From Collinsella sp. TF08-11AT (lineage in GTDB: Bacteria; Actinomycetota; Coriobacteriia; Coriobacteriales; Coriobacteriaceae), in the NCBI RefSeq assembly GCF_003437035.1, contig NZ_QSRL01000009.1, positions 20,007 through 84,006 on the forward strand: a stretch of 64,000 bases of DNA, read 5' to 3'. Shown piece after piece: positions 1-8,468 of this stretch (position 1 is its first letter; every line of letters starts with the position of its first letter). Under the pieces are notes generated by a model, which saw nothing but the letters and a program-made list of their open reading frames with translations, searched no databases and was not told the DNA's origin. The translations under genes were made by a program, and so were the position numbers.

Positions 1-58
1 CGGCACGTTTTGTTTGGGCTGCACGTTTTTGTTTTGGGAGATCCATTTGAGCCTCATA

Positions 59-121
59 GTTATGTTCACGTTCGGGAACATAACGCCAGTTGCCTTAGCT
101 AAGTTCACGTTCGGGAACATA
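59..121. repeat. Short inverted and direct repeat pair
   Basis: GTTATGTTC (59-67) is followed by its exact reverse complement GAACATAAC (76-84). The inner word GTTCACGTTCGGGAACAT recurs 39 bases further on (about 103-120). The block lies just beyond the 3' end of the histidine kinase gene. It could be a terminator-like hairpin or a dispersed repeat. No T-tract follows, so I do not call it a terminator. Confidence 0.5.
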
Positions 122-147
122 GCCGTCCGCAGCGCAAGACGGCCCGG

Positions 148-1191
148 CTACTCAAAGTATTGGAACTTGTTCGTCGAGAAGGCGAACGTTACGACAAAGC
201 CTTCGCCGGAGTCGGATGCCGCCGTGACGTCGATGCCCATCTTGGAGCATAGGCGCGCCACCAGGTAGAGGCCGATGCCCGTTGCGCGCTTGGTGGTGCG
301 GCCGTTGTCGCCGGTAAAGCCCTTCTCGAACACGCGCGGCAGGTCTGCCGCACACACGCCGCAGCCGTTGTCCGCAACGGTGAGCTCGATGCGCTCGCTC
401 GCCAGGCCCTCGTCCAGTAACGCGCCCGAAAACACGATCTTCGCGCCGTCCTCGCGCGCATATTTAATGCTGTTCTGAATGAGCTGGCCCAGGATAAACT
501 CGAGCCATTTTTCGTCGGTAAAGACCTCGAAGTCGAGGTTCTCGCACACCGGAGCCACGTGCGCCGCAATGAGCTCGCGCGCGTTGGCCTTAATCGCACC
601 CGTCACCAAGGTCTTAAGGTCCCAGCGGCGAATCAGGTAGTCGCGCTCCACGACTTCCGAGCGCGCGTAGTACAGCGCCTGGTCGATATAGCGTTCCACG
701 CGAGCCAACTCGCGACCCAGGTCATCGACACGTGTTGGGTCATCTGCGCCGCCGTCGAGGTTTTCCAGAATCAGGTGAGCCGCCGCCAGGGGCAGCTTGG
801 CCTCGTGGACCCAGCTCTCGATATAGTCGCGATAGTCTTCGGTCTGACGCCGGCCCTCGGCAACCTCGTCGCAGGCGGCTTTGCCCACCCGGCACAGGAC
901 CTCGTACTCGAGCTCGCCCTCGGCATAGGTTGGGCATTGCACCATCTCCTGCACCCATGCGGGACTCTCGAGCTCCTCTGCCGCGCGCTCCAACTGACGC
1001 AGAAAACGGCGACGGCGAGCGTACTCGATCACGATGCCGAGCATACCGAAGATAAAGGACACGCCAACCGCCACGACCACGATAGAAACGGGTGCGCCGG
1101 CGACCGTCAGCACAAAGCAGCTCAGCAGCACGCCGCACGTCCACACGGCGACGGGAAGCAGTGCATCTTTAAAGAACTTGCCAAACGACAT
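148..1191 (-). CDS. Sensor histidine kinase, short-loop membrane type
   Basis: This is a 347-residue kinase that would phosphorylate the response regulator encoded just before it, across a 9-base gap. Two membrane segments lie at about residues 11-31 and 36-55 with almost no extracellular loop, as in the intramembrane-sensing (BceS/GraS-like) kinases of the cell envelope. The H-box is SWVHEAKLPL with His129. The N-box (QLIQNSIKYA), G1 box (DNGCG) and G2 box (GIGLYL) are all present. The start follows a weak AGGGG and is probably translationally coupled to the regulator gene. BceS-type systems often sit next to an ABC transporter, which would lie left of this window and cannot be seen. The signal is unknown. 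Confidence 0.9.
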   Translation of the reverse strand: MSFGKFFKDALLPVAVWTCGVLLSCFVLTVAGAPVSIVVVAVGVSFIFGMLGIVIEYARRRRFLRQLERAAEELESPAWVQEMVQCPTYAEGELEYEVLCRVGKAACDEVAEGRRQTEDYRDYIESWVHEAKLPLAAAHLILENLDGGADDPTRVDDLGRELARVERYIDQALYYARSEVVERDYLIRRWDLKTLVTGAIKANARELIAAHVAPVCENLDFEVFTDEKWLEFILGQLIQNSIKYAREDGAKIVFSGALLDEGLASERIELTVADNGCGVCAADLPRVFEKGFTGDNGRTTKRATGIGLYLVARLCSKMGIDVTAASDSGEGFVVTFAFSTNKFQYFE

Positions 1192-1200
1192 AGCCGGCCC

Positions 1201-1872
1201 CTAGACCGAATAGCCTTGGCCGCGATGCGTCGTCAAATACCCCTTGATGCCGATTTTTTCGAGCGTGGTGCGCAGGCGGTTGATGTTGACGGTGAGCGTA
1301 TTGTCGTCCACGAAGGCGTCGGAGTCCCACAGGTCCTGCATGATGGCCGAGCGCGAGACGATCTTGCCCGCGCGGCTCAGGAGCAGCGAGAGAATGCGCA
1401 GCTCATTTTTGGTGAGCTCGGTGCTGTCGCCGGTCGCCGTGTTGGTGACCATAGAGCGGGCGAGGTCGAGCTCCAGCCCCTTGTGGACGAGCGTGCTGCG
1501 CTCGCCTGACGCCGCGGTGCGACGCAGCAGTGCGTTGATGCGCGCCACGAGCACGCGCGCGCTATAGGGCTTGGGAACAAAGTCGTCCGCGCCGAGCGTC
1601 ATGGCCATGACCTCGTCGATCTCGGTCGTGCGCGAGGTGAGGACGATGATGGGGACCTCGGATTCGCGGCGAACCTCGTGGCAGATATGCTGGCCGTCCT
1701 TGACGGGAAGCGTGAGGTCGAGCAGCACCAGGTCGGGCGCGGCGGCGAGAATATCGCGCGAGACATGCTCGAACGATTCGCAGGCCTCGATTTCAAACCC
1801 GGCGCGGGCAAGGATGTCGACAAGCTCACGACGAATGGGCTCGTCGTCCTCAACGATATAGATTAGCGCCAT
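1201..1872 (-). CDS. OmpR/PhoB-family response regulator
   Basis: This is a 223-residue response regulator. The receiver domain starts MALIYIVEDDE, with the phosphoacceptor Asp in LLDLTLP at about residue 51 and the switch Lys in VPKPY. A C-terminal winged-helix DNA-binding domain ends in the usual LxTHRGQGYSV. Longer in-frame starts exist, but ATG 1872 is chosen because GAGGGGAG lies a few bases upstream and the receiver strand begins immediately. It is cotranscribed with the downstream kinase and most likely controls envelope or antimicrobial-resistance genes outside the window; that role is inferred. Confidence 0.92.
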   Translation of the reverse strand: MALIYIVEDDEPIRRELVDILARAGFEIEACESFEHVSRDILAAAPDLVLLDLTLPVKDGQHICHEVRRESEVPIIVLTSRTTEIDEVMAMTLGADDFVPKPYSARVLVARINALLRRTAASGERSTLVHKGLELDLARSMVTNTATGDSTELTKNELRILSLLLSRAGKIVSRSAIMQDLWDSDAFVDDNTLTVNINRLRTTLEKIGIKGYLTTHRGQGYSV

Positions 1873-2017
1873 GGATTCCGCTCCCCTCTTGGTTGTCTTG
1901 CCACCATTATGGCTGCGAAACTGCAGGTGCGCGCCACGCACGTCGCCAAGGTGACAGAACTGTTCGCGAGCGGGGGCGTTTTGTCCGCCTCGCACTCGCA
2001 GCGGTGGCGGGAACCAA

Positions 2018-2052
2018 AATGATTCTTTAATCCCCGTCCCAGAATAATCATT
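2018..2052. repeat. Partial copy of the GGGACGGGGATTAA-type repeat
   Basis: The segment begins AATGATT and ends AATCATT, so its ends can pair, and it carries TTTAATCCCCGTCCCAGAA. The same sequence forms one arm of the larger element at 51706-51871. It touches the stop codon of the next gene. It is a dispersed repeat that may also work as a hairpin after that gene. Confidence 0.6.
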
Positions 2053-2783
2053 TAGCGGCGGGCGCGAAGCTTTTCGTAGCCGTCGGCAAAGAAGGCGACC
2101 GTCGCGGCATCAGACTCGGCGGCGTCGGCGTCGGTGGCAGGCACCACGCCGTGCTCGTCGCTTACCAGGAACAAGGCGCCCTTGAGCTGTGCGGGAATGT
2201 CTACGCGCGTGACCGGGATGCCCTTGGTCTGGGCCAGCTGCTCTATGAGCGTCGCCGTGCCACACAGGCACTCGTCCGCCGGCGCCACAAAGGCCAGCTC
2301 GCCGTTGTTGACGGCAGCGAGCAGCTCGGGCGCCACGCCGGTTTCGTCGGCCTCGGAGCGGGCCTCGGCGGAGCGGGCACGCAGCGCCTTGGCCGAAGTA
2401 TCGGCCAGCGGCTCGTACTCACCCACCGTCATGGCGGCATTGCCGTTAACGTCGATCACCAGCATGAGCACGCCGTCGTGCGCGGTGTAATCGCCCTCGG
2501 CAAGCGACCACTCAACGTGCTGCTTGGCCCAGCTGAGCATGTTATGGGCAAGCGGCTCGCCCTGCACCAAGCGCTCGGACAGCGCGCGAATGTGACGGTT
2601 GAGCATGGGCACCTTTTTGTTGGACATGCGCCAACGGCAGATAAGCGCGGGCTTGTCGAGCGTAAACTTCTCGACCGCCTCCTGATTGGCGCAAAAGTCC
2701 TCGTACGCACGCTGGTCCTCGGCATTGCCAAACAGCTCTGCATCATCAATCTGGGGCATGGTCATACCTTTCGTGTTAGTCAT
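2052..2783 (-). CDS. Conserved-looking hypothetical protein
   Basis: This protein has 243 residues, is acidic, has no membrane segment or signal peptide, and I do not recognise its family. Visible features are a central hydrophobic strand pair (VLMLVIDVNG) and a C-terminal region with CLCGTATLIEQL and a predicted GALFLVSDE strand, which suggests a soluble alpha/beta protein. Two starts are possible. ATG 2783 has AGAGGA four bases upstream. An internal start at MPQIDDAEL (2756) has AAAGG seven bases upstream. The gene stands alone between a strong hairpin on its 5' side and the response regulator. Codon use matches the GC-rich neighbours, so it is probably a native core gene. Confidence 0.7.
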   Translation of the reverse strand: MTNTKGMTMPQIDDAELFGNAEDQRAYEDFCANQEAVEKFTLDKPALICRWRMSNKKVPMLNRHIRALSERLVQGEPLAHNMLSWAKQHVEWSLAEGDYTAHDGVLMLVIDVNGNAAMTVGEYEPLADTSAKALRARSAEARSEADETGVAPELLAAVNNGELAFVAPADECLCGTATLIEQLAQTKGIPVTRVDIPAQLKGALFLVSDEHGVVPATDADAAESDAATVAFFADGYEKLRARR

Positions 2784-2800
2784 TCCGTCCTCTTATACCA

Positions 2801-2835
2801 AAAAGACGGCCCTCCAAACGGAGCGGCCGTCTTTT
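2801..2835. terminator. Strong hairpin terminator, works in both directions
   Basis: AAAAGACGGCC (2801-2811) pairs with GGCCGTCTTTT (2825-2835), and an inner CTCC/GGAG pair extends the stem. The A-run and T-run make it usable on both strands. It ends the purH transcript 200 bases after the purH stop. Confidence 0.85.
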
Positions 2836-2905
2836 GCAGAGATAATTTTAGAAGCGAGGCGGTCCAAGGGACGAGATAACATCCCATCCTCCCCAGTCAA
2901 CCTAA

Positions 2906-3020
2906 CAGGTCGGCGAGGGTTGCCCAGGTGCCGCAGATTGCCGTGAAAGAGGAGCGACGCGTACTTGGGTACGCGGGCGACGAATGAGCGACAAGGTGCG
3001 GTGGTTGGGCAAGCCGCAGC
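2906..3020. repeat. 115-base structured repeat, copy 1 (after purH)
   Basis: The copy starts CAGGTCGGCGAGGGTTG and ends GGGCAAGCCGCAGC. It lies 14 bases beyond the purH stop. A second copy, 116 bases long, lies at 63667-63782 after hisF. The ends pair (TTGCCCA with TGGGCAA, CCGCA with TGCGG) and a central hairpin CGCGTAC/GTACGCG is perfect. Many differences between the copies are wobble or compensating changes, which suggests that an RNA or DNA fold is preserved. No coding potential is seen. Confidence 0.85.
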
Positions 3021-3033
3021 GCCACCTCCCTAC

Positions 3034-4641
3034 TTAATGGCGGAAGTGGCGCGCACCCGTGAAGACCATCGCAATACCATGCTCGTTGCAGGCCTGGATG
3101 CTCTCGTCGTCACGCTTGGAGCCGCCGGGCTGGATGATGCAGGTCACGCCGTGCGCGGCAAGCACGTCGACGTTGTCGCGGAACGGGAAGAACGCGTCGC
3201 TTGCGCAAGCAAAGCCGCCCTTCTCCACGCCCTCGCGCTCGCAGAAGTCCTCGGCACGCTCGCAGGCAAGCAGTGCAGAGTCAACGCGGTTAGGCTGACC
3301 CGGGCCCATGCCAATGCCGGCCTTGCCCTTGGAGACCAGGATAGCATTGGACTTGACGCCCTTGCAGACCTTCCAGGCAAACTCGAGCTCGGCCATTTCG
3401 GCATCGGTGGGCTTGCGGTCGGTGGGGAACGTAAAGGTCGCGGGATCCTCGGTCACGTGGTCGACTTCCTGCACCAGCATGCCGCCGTCGATGGAGCGCA
3501 GCTCCACTTGGGCACCGTGGTCCACGCCGCCGGTAGCCAGCACGCGCAGGTTGGGGCGCTTGGCCATGCGCTCGAGCGCCTCGGCGGTATAGCTCGGGGC
3601 GATGATGACCTCGACGAACTGCTTGTTCTCGTCGGCAAAATGCTCAACCAGCTCAAAGGGAACCTCGCGGTTGCAGGCGATGATGCCGCCGAAGGCGCTC
3701 TTGGGATCGCAGGCGAAAGCGCGGTCGTAGGCGGCCGTGATGTCCTCGGCAACGGCGGAACCGCAGGGGTTCTGATGCTTGAGGATCACGCAGGCCGGCT
3801 CGTCGAACTCGCGGACCAGGTTCCAGGCGGCATCGGCGTCCAGATAGTTGTTGTAGCTGAGCGGCTTGCCCTGGATCTGCTCGGAGCCCACAAGCGGGAA
3901 CTGAGAGCTCGCGGTGTTCTCGCAGCCCTCGGCAAAGCGATAGACCGTGGCCTTCTGCTGCGGGTTCTCACCATAGCGCAGGTCGTCGACCTTCTCCAGC
4001 GAGATCTCGAGCTTGGCAGAGGTGTCCGCCACGTCGCTTGCCTGAGCGGCAAGCCAACGGGAGATAGCCGTGTCGTAGGCGGCGGTAGTCTGGTAGACCT
4101 TCACCTGCAGGCGGCGACGGGTGGAAAGCGTGGTGCAGCCACCGGTCTCGCGCATCTCGGCCAGGACGGCATCATAGTCGGCCGGGTCGGAGATGACGGT
4201 AACGCTCGCGGCGTTCTTGGCGGCAGAGCGCAGCATGGAGGGACCACCGATGTCGATGTGCTCGATGGCATCCGCAAAGGTGACCTCGGGGTTGGCGACG
4301 GTCTTCTCGAACTCGTACAGGTTGACGACGACCAGGTCGATCAGCTTAATGCCGTGCTGGGCGGCCTCCTGCATGTGCTGCTCGGAATCGCGGCGGGCCA
4401 GCAGCGCGCCGTGAACCTTGGGGTGTAGGGTCTTAACGCGGCCGTCCATCATCTCGGGATAGCCCGTGAACTCCTCGATGGGGGTTACGGGAACGCCCGC
4501 GTCCTCGATGGCACGAGCCGTGCCGCCCGTAGAGATGATCTCGACGCCAAAGTCATCAACCAGCGTCCGTGCGAAATCGACGACGCCCGTCTTATCGGTA
4601 ACCGAGATCAACGCGCGTGCGATCTTCACATCAGATCCCAT
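3034..4641 (-). CDS. purH: Bifunctional AICAR transformylase / IMP cyclohydrolase
   Basis: This 535-residue enzyme has the usual family length. It carries out the last two steps of purine synthesis: formylation of AICAR with 10-formyl-THF, then ring closure to IMP. The N-terminal MGS-like cyclohydrolase domain (about 1-200) contains [11 protein letters not shown] and [12 protein letters not shown]. The transformylase domain follows, with [19 protein letters not shown] and the C-terminal [10 protein letters not shown]. The start ATG has AGGAGG upstream. It is a single-gene unit, divergent from the GNAT gene, and ends in the structured repeat and terminator. A purine-controlled promoter would lie in the 277-base upstream gap, where I see no clear PurR box or riboswitch. 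Confidence 0.97.
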   Translation of the reverse strand: MGSDVKIARALISVTDKTGVVDFARTLVDDFGVEIISTGGTARAIEDAGVPVTPIEEFTGYPEMMDGRVKTLHPKVHGALLARRDSEQHMQEAAQHGIKLIDLVVVNLYEFEKTVANPEVTFADAIEHIDIGGPSMLRSAAKNAASVTVISDPADYDAVLAEMRETGGCTTLSTRRRLQVKVYQTTAAYDTAISRWLAAQASDVADTSAKLEISLEKVDDLRYGENPQQKATVYRFAEGCENTASSQFPLVGSEQIQGKPLSYNNYLDADAAWNLVREFDEPACVILKHQNPCGSAVAEDITAAYDRAFACDPKSAFGGIIACNREVPFELVEHFADENKQFVEVIIAPSYTAEALERMAKRPNLRVLATGGVDHGAQVELRSIDGGMLVQEVDHVTEDPATFTFPTDRKPTDAEMAELEFAWKVCKGVKSNAILVSKGKAGIGMGPGQPNRVDSALLACERAEDFCEREGVEKGGFACASDAFFPFRDNVDVLAAHGVTCIIQPGGSKRDDESIQACNEHGIAMVFTGARHFRH

Positions 4642-4918
4642 GCAGTCCTCCTGTCTGGTACGCCGCCGTGCTCTGTGAGTCGGTGATACGTCGATCTGCA
4701 GCGCTCGCGCAGCGGCATTGAAAATACTGATTCAATGTAGCGCATCGAGCGCATCGATGCACCCCGCAACGGGCGCATGTGCAGAAAAAGTTTGCGCGCG
4801 GAGGGGATGGGCGCAGCACCGGGCGCGGTGAGTTCATGGAACACAGGGGCACCATAATTAGATGCCAATGGCGTGGTAGAACTGTGCTCGATATGCATCC
4901 GCAAAAGAAAGAGGCACT

Positions 4919-5560
4919 ATGGTCTCGCGGGTTCTCTACCGACCGTTTGACACCGAAGACTTCGACGCCATCGCGCTGATTCTGCAGCAGCTTTGGCATA
5001 ACAATTCGGATAACGATGAGTACAACCGCCTTGAGGCCGCGTGCGACCTTGCCTACTGCCTTTCGTCGTCGACGTTTTCGCAGGTTGCGGTGATTGACGG
5101 TCAGGCGCGTGGCATTTCGCTCGCGCGTGCGGGACAGAGCTCCGGCGCCACCGTTAAGGAACATTGGATGGATACCGAACGCGCGCTGCTATCGCAGATG
5201 CGTGAGCTGGAGCCCGATGCCTGCGCCGAGTATCTCTCGTTTGTACGCGCAACCATCCGAACCAACAACCGTCTGCTCGAGAGCAGCCCGTTGCCGCACG
5301 ACAACGAGGTCACGCTGCTTGCCGTGGATCGCGATGTCCATGGTCTGGGCGTTGGCACGGTTCTGCTCGATGCCGCAGTCTCGCACCTGTCCTCGCTTGG
5401 AGCGACGAGGGCGCACCTGTACACCGACTCCAACTGCTCGTGGAAGTTCTACGAGTTGCACGGCTTTAAGCGCACGGCCACGCACCGCGCCAACCGCGAA
5501 GAGCGCCGCCACGCCATGCCGCGCGAAAGCTTCCTCTACGAACTCGATCTAACAGCCTAG
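4919..5560 (+). CDS. GNAT-family N-acetyltransferase
   Basis: This 213-residue acetyltransferase would move an acetyl group from acetyl-CoA to an amine on an unknown substrate. The N-terminus (VLYRPFDTEDFDAI) is typical of the fold. The acetyl-CoA-binding strand and loop are LLAVDRDVHGLGVGTVLLDA (about 135-154), matching the V-x-x-x-x-R/Q-G-x-G-x-G/A pattern, and a late FYELHGFKR segment is the usual C-terminal motif. GAGG lies upstream of the start. It is monocistronic and divergent from purH. The substrate cannot be predicted. Confidence 0.88.
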   Translation: MVSRVLYRPFDTEDFDAIALILQQLWHNNSDNDEYNRLEAACDLAYCLSSSTFSQVAVIDGQARGISLARAGQSSGATVKEHWMDTERALLSQMRELEPDACAEYLSFVRATIRTNNRLLESSPLPHDNEVTLLAVDRDVHGLGVGTVLLDAAVSHLSSLGATRAHLYTDSNCSWKFYELHGFKRTATHRANREERRHAMPRESFLYELDLTA

Positions 5561-5576
5561 CCCAAGCAGCCACACC

Positions 5577-5645
5577 TAGTCATTTAAGAACGTCCCCAAT
5601 GACTGATCCCCAACAACTAGTCATTTAAGTCTGTCCCTAATGAGT
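5577..5645. repeat. Two tandem copies of a 30-base AGTCATTTAAG repeat
   Basis: The first copy has the form AGTCATTTAAGAACGTCCCC followed by AATGACT. The second, 40 bases on, is slightly changed (AAGTCTGTCCCTAATGAGT). A third copy overlaps the hisE stop codon at 62710-62741. The ends AGTCATT/AATGACT can pair. This is a short dispersed palindromic repeat. Confidence 0.7.
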
Positions 5646-5670
5646 GGCCTAGGGGGTTTGTAGATAGCCG

Positions 5671-5898
5671 TGGTCAAAATACATCAAATATGAGTACTGT
5701 TACCTTTTTAGTAGCAGCGATTCGGGGCATTTTTGATGCTTATAGGCATGACGACCAGCTGCACGAGCTGACGTAACTCCCCAAATGTTCAATAAAATGA
5801 GCTCCTAACGAGAAGTACTCTCATTAGGAGCCCATTATTATGTGCAAACATATGTGACCAACGCAGCAACAGTACTCATATTTGACATTTTTTGTCCA
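5671..5898. mobile_element. MITE-like element with about 31-bp inverted ends
   Basis: TCAAATATGAGTACTGTT (5684-5701) is repeated as its exact reverse complement at 5868-5885, and the inverted similarity extends to about 27 of 31 bases at each end. Inside is a hairpin, GCTCCTAACGAGA (5801-5813) against TCTCATTAGGAGC (5819-5831). There is no open reading frame of note and no clear target duplication. A non-autonomous mobile element or a structured repeat fits best. Confidence 0.6.
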
Positions 5899-6012
5899 CT
5901 GCCCCTTGCGCGAAGGTCCTCAGCGGAAAGTTTGACCCGTTTCGATGCACAAAAATGGGATGAATCTTCCCTGGCAACCGCCCAGAAAGATCCACCCCAA
6001 AGCAAGCGCTCG

Positions 6013-7959
6013 CTAGAACGTTCCGCCGCCGCCTCCGCCGACGCCGCCACCGCCGCCACCGGAAAAGCCGCCACCGCTGCCGCCGCTCGAGCTATCGGAA
6101 CTCGAAGCCAGCTCGCGGATGGTCTCGTGATACACATCGTTGAACGAATCGAGCGGAGACTCGTTGCCGTAGTGATGGTAATACCACCAGTAGCAGGGGT
6201 AGTTGTCGTAGAAATCGTCGCTGTTGCGCAAATCCGCAGGCACGGCCTCGGCCAGCTGTCGCAGCACTTCTTTCGAAACGCCCAGGGCAACGCCCATCAC
6301 CAGCAGCTTGTTCCACAAGATCAGGTCGCTGGGGACGGCCTCCTTCAGGCGCGTAAAGTCCTCGAGCCAATGCTTGAGCGCCTTGCAGCGAGCCGCCACC
6401 TCGGCGCCCTCCGGCGTGTAGCGACGGAAGGTGCAGCTCAGGACAAAGCCCACGATCGTGACGGGGATCGAGATCATAGCGGCGCCGACATTGGCATCCG
6501 CAAAGTCGGTATAGATCAGAGAGCCCAGAATGCCAAAGACGATGATGATGCCGAGAACCAAGCCGGCAACCAGGGCGATGGTGCCATCCGATGCGATAAA
6601 CTCGCGCGCCTCCAGCTTGCCCTTAACCGTGCTCTGATAGTCCTCGAGCTTGTCGCCAACAGATGTGGTGCGCTCGCTAGCGTACTCCTCCAGCTCGCTA
6701 AACGTGCGCGAACGGACTCCGTCCTTATCGGGCTTAACGCCGGCGAAGAAGACCTTGAGCACATCGCGATCGATGCCGTCCTTCTTGGCAGCCTTCCAGG
6801 CCTCGTCGGTCACTGTGATGCGATACGTCTGCTCCTCTTTTTCGCGACGGAGCAGACCCTTCTTCTTGGTCTCGGTCGCTTCTTCCAGCTTGATCACGCG
6901 GTCGTCGGTAAGCTTCATAAGCGTGGCGATATATGCCTGATCGGGCACCTCGTTCCAGCTCATGAGGGCCGAAAGCACGGCGGGATGGTCGGCCGAAGGC
7001 ACATCGCGGAAATATTCGTCCTGGAAAAGCGGCTTGGGCTTGCGGCGGCGCAGCTTGAGCACAACGATTGTGCCGGTAAAGGCCACCGCCGCGACAACAC
7101 TTAGCACGGCAAGCGCATTGGCAATCATGCGAGCGTGAGCGCGGCGAGCGTTGGCCTCGTCGGCCCATTCCTTCTCTTCGCTCAGAATCGTCGACATGCG
7201 CTTTTCGCCCGAGACGGCAAGCTGCGGCACCCAGTCGCTGGGGAAGGCGATGCGTGCCTCGGCGAATTCGCCCTCATGCACGCAGGGAATGGTATAGGTG
7301 ACCATGGGCTCGTCCGCATCGAGCGACACGTCGCCCGTCAGCGGGCCGTGGCCCCATGCGCGGAAGTTATCGCCCTTGACGGCAGCCGTCCCGGCAGCGG
7401 CATTTGCAAAGTAGACTTCCATCTCGACGTCATCGGAGTCCGCAGACCAGCCGTCACCCACGAACTTCCAGTAGAGCTCGGCGGTATCGGCCCAGTTCAT
7501 AACCGCACCGGTCATGGTGTAGCTCACGTAGTAGATTGCGCTGTCGCCGCTCTCGTGAGGGCTGAACACCTTAATCTTTACGCCGTCGTCGGACTGTTCC
7601 ACCGTGTAAACGCCGTCGTCGCCTTTATTTGCGCTGTCGACCTTGTTAAACGCAGTGTCGTCTTCCTCGACGCTCAGCACATTGACGACCACCGAGCCGC
7701 CTTGCTGGTTAGAGCCTGTATTGATATCCCAATACACGCCGTTAATGTCATCGTCGAAATCGAACTGGCGTCCCTCGACAACGGTCAGCGAGCCATCGGC
7801 CTCAACCGTGGCACCGATATAGGTTTGGCTCATGGAGTAGCCGTCGGCGTGCGCGACGGCAGGCAGCAGCAACAACGCAAGCGCGACGAGTGCGCAGACG
7901 GAAGCGAACCGCGCAAACAGGCGGCGCTGCCGACAGGGCTGGGCAACGGGGGCGTTCAT
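6013..7959 (-). CDS. DUF2207 membrane protein with glycine-rich tail
   Basis: This is a 648-residue membrane protein of the DUF2207 family, function unknown. A signal peptide (about 12-38, basic RRR then a long hydrophobic run ending AHA) leads into an extracytoplasmic DUF2207 domain to about residue 270. A membrane helix follows near residue 290, then a cytoplasmic region with K/E-rich segments and paired membrane helices near 480-530. The C-terminus is a glycine-serine run ending GGGGTF, typical of this family. The start is ATG 7959, with AAAGGA seven bases upstream; 36 bases of in-frame sequence before it lack a ribosome site. It is monocistronic. Confidence 0.85.
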   Translation of the reverse strand: MNAPVAQPCRQRRLFARFASVCALVALALLLLPAVAHADGYSMSQTYIGATVEADGSLTVVEGRQFDFDDDINGVYWDINTGSNQQGGSVVVNVLSVEEDDTAFNKVDSANKGDDGVYTVEQSDDGVKIKVFSPHESGDSAIYYVSYTMTGAVMNWADTAELYWKFVGDGWSADSDDVEMEVYFANAAAGTAAVKGDNFRAWGHGPLTGDVSLDADEPMVTYTIPCVHEGEFAEARIAFPSDWVPQLAVSGEKRMSTILSEEKEWADEANARRAHARMIANALAVLSVVAAVAFTGTIVVLKLRRRKPKPLFQDEYFRDVPSADHPAVLSALMSWNEVPDQAYIATLMKLTDDRVIKLEEATETKKKGLLRREKEEQTYRITVTDEAWKAAKKDGIDRDVLKVFFAGVKPDKDGVRSRTFSELEEYASERTTSVGDKLEDYQSTVKGKLEAREFIASDGTIALVAGLVLGIIIVFGILGSLIYTDFADANVGAAMISIPVTIVGFVLSCTFRRYTPEGAEVAARCKALKHWLEDFTRLKEAVPSDLILWNKLLVMGVALGVSKEVLRQLAEAVPADLRNSDDFYDNYPCYWWYYHHYGNESPLDSFNDVYHETIRELASSSDSSSGGSGGGFSGGGGGGVGGGGGGTF

Positions 7960-8155
7960 AGGCACATCCTTTGTCTGTGGTACCAGTAGCGTCATTGTCC
8001 CACGTTTGCGAGTTCATGTGACGAACATCTAGGTCAGCGGAGCGTCAAAACGGGACAAAAGTCACGCCCGCCGCCGGCACCTGGGGACGTTCCTTATCTG
8101 CCGGCAATCTGGGACACTCCTTGGCATAGCCCGCTCCGGCAATAGATACCACTTC

Positions 8156-8334
8156 ATAGCTCCATCACAGGTGTAGCGGCTTTGTGTGGGCGCGGCATGC
8201 GCTGATTGAGCCGCCAGTTGAGGGGCATAAAGCAGTTGAGCGAAAACGGTTTGCCCCTTTGCCGTCCGCTTGAGGATCATGTCCCCCTTTTCCGCGGAAA
8301 CCCCGGCAGTTGCGAAGAGCTGCCGGGGTTTCCG
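8156..8334 (+). ncRNA. Candidate small RNA ending in a terminator hairpin
   Basis: The 509-base gap between the DUF2207 gene and gluQ has no credible gene. It ends with a perfect 14-bp hairpin (see the next entry). Upstream are two smaller stems, GCGGCT with AGCCGC near 8173-8213 and GGGGCA with TGCCCC near 8223-8258. A weak promoter-like pair (TTGGCA at 8121, TAGATA at 8143) would give a transcript of about 180 bases. The fold is only suggestive and no known RNA family (6S, tmRNA, SRP, RNase P) is recognisable. Alternatively this is the leader of gluQ with an attenuator. Confidence 0.25.
8295..8334 (+). terminator. Perfect 14-bp stem, terminator-like
   Basis: CGGAAACCCCGGCA (8295-8308) pairs exactly with TGCCGGGGTTTCCG (8321-8334) around a 12-base loop. 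The following tract (TCGTTTG) is a poor T-run, so it may act as an attenuator or RNA end rather than a classic terminator. Confidence 0.6.
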
Positions 8335-8468
8335 TCGTTTGAGGGCTAGATTGATTGACGACGATTAAGGCGCCGAGCCGGTGGTCCGGCACGCGCAACG
8401 TGTGGCCTCAGCAACTTGCAGGCCACGGCAGCGTCTCCCCCACCACGCCCCGCGCTATACTCGTCCGC

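Noticed and set aside
14..268. 84-residue plus-strand reading frame at the left edge
   Set aside because: It runs through the repeat block and into the 3' end of the kinase gene on the other strand, with no ribosome site.
559..1509. Long plus-strand reading frame opposite the kinase and regulator genes
   Set aside because: It lies antisense to two well-supported genes, has no ribosome site and no family features. GC-rich coding DNA often leaves the opposite frame open. The same holds for 2965-4428, 11197-12414, 53757-55235 and 57616-58767.
2906..3020. ZTP (pfl) riboswitch, because of the purH link
   Set aside because: It lies after purH, not before it, and the core motifs of the riboswitch are not recognisable. 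The second copy is also at a gene end.
8355..8468. Extended N-terminus for gluQ
   Set aside because: The extra 38 codons have no ribosome site and cover the hairpin and -10 region; the family core starts after ATG 8469.
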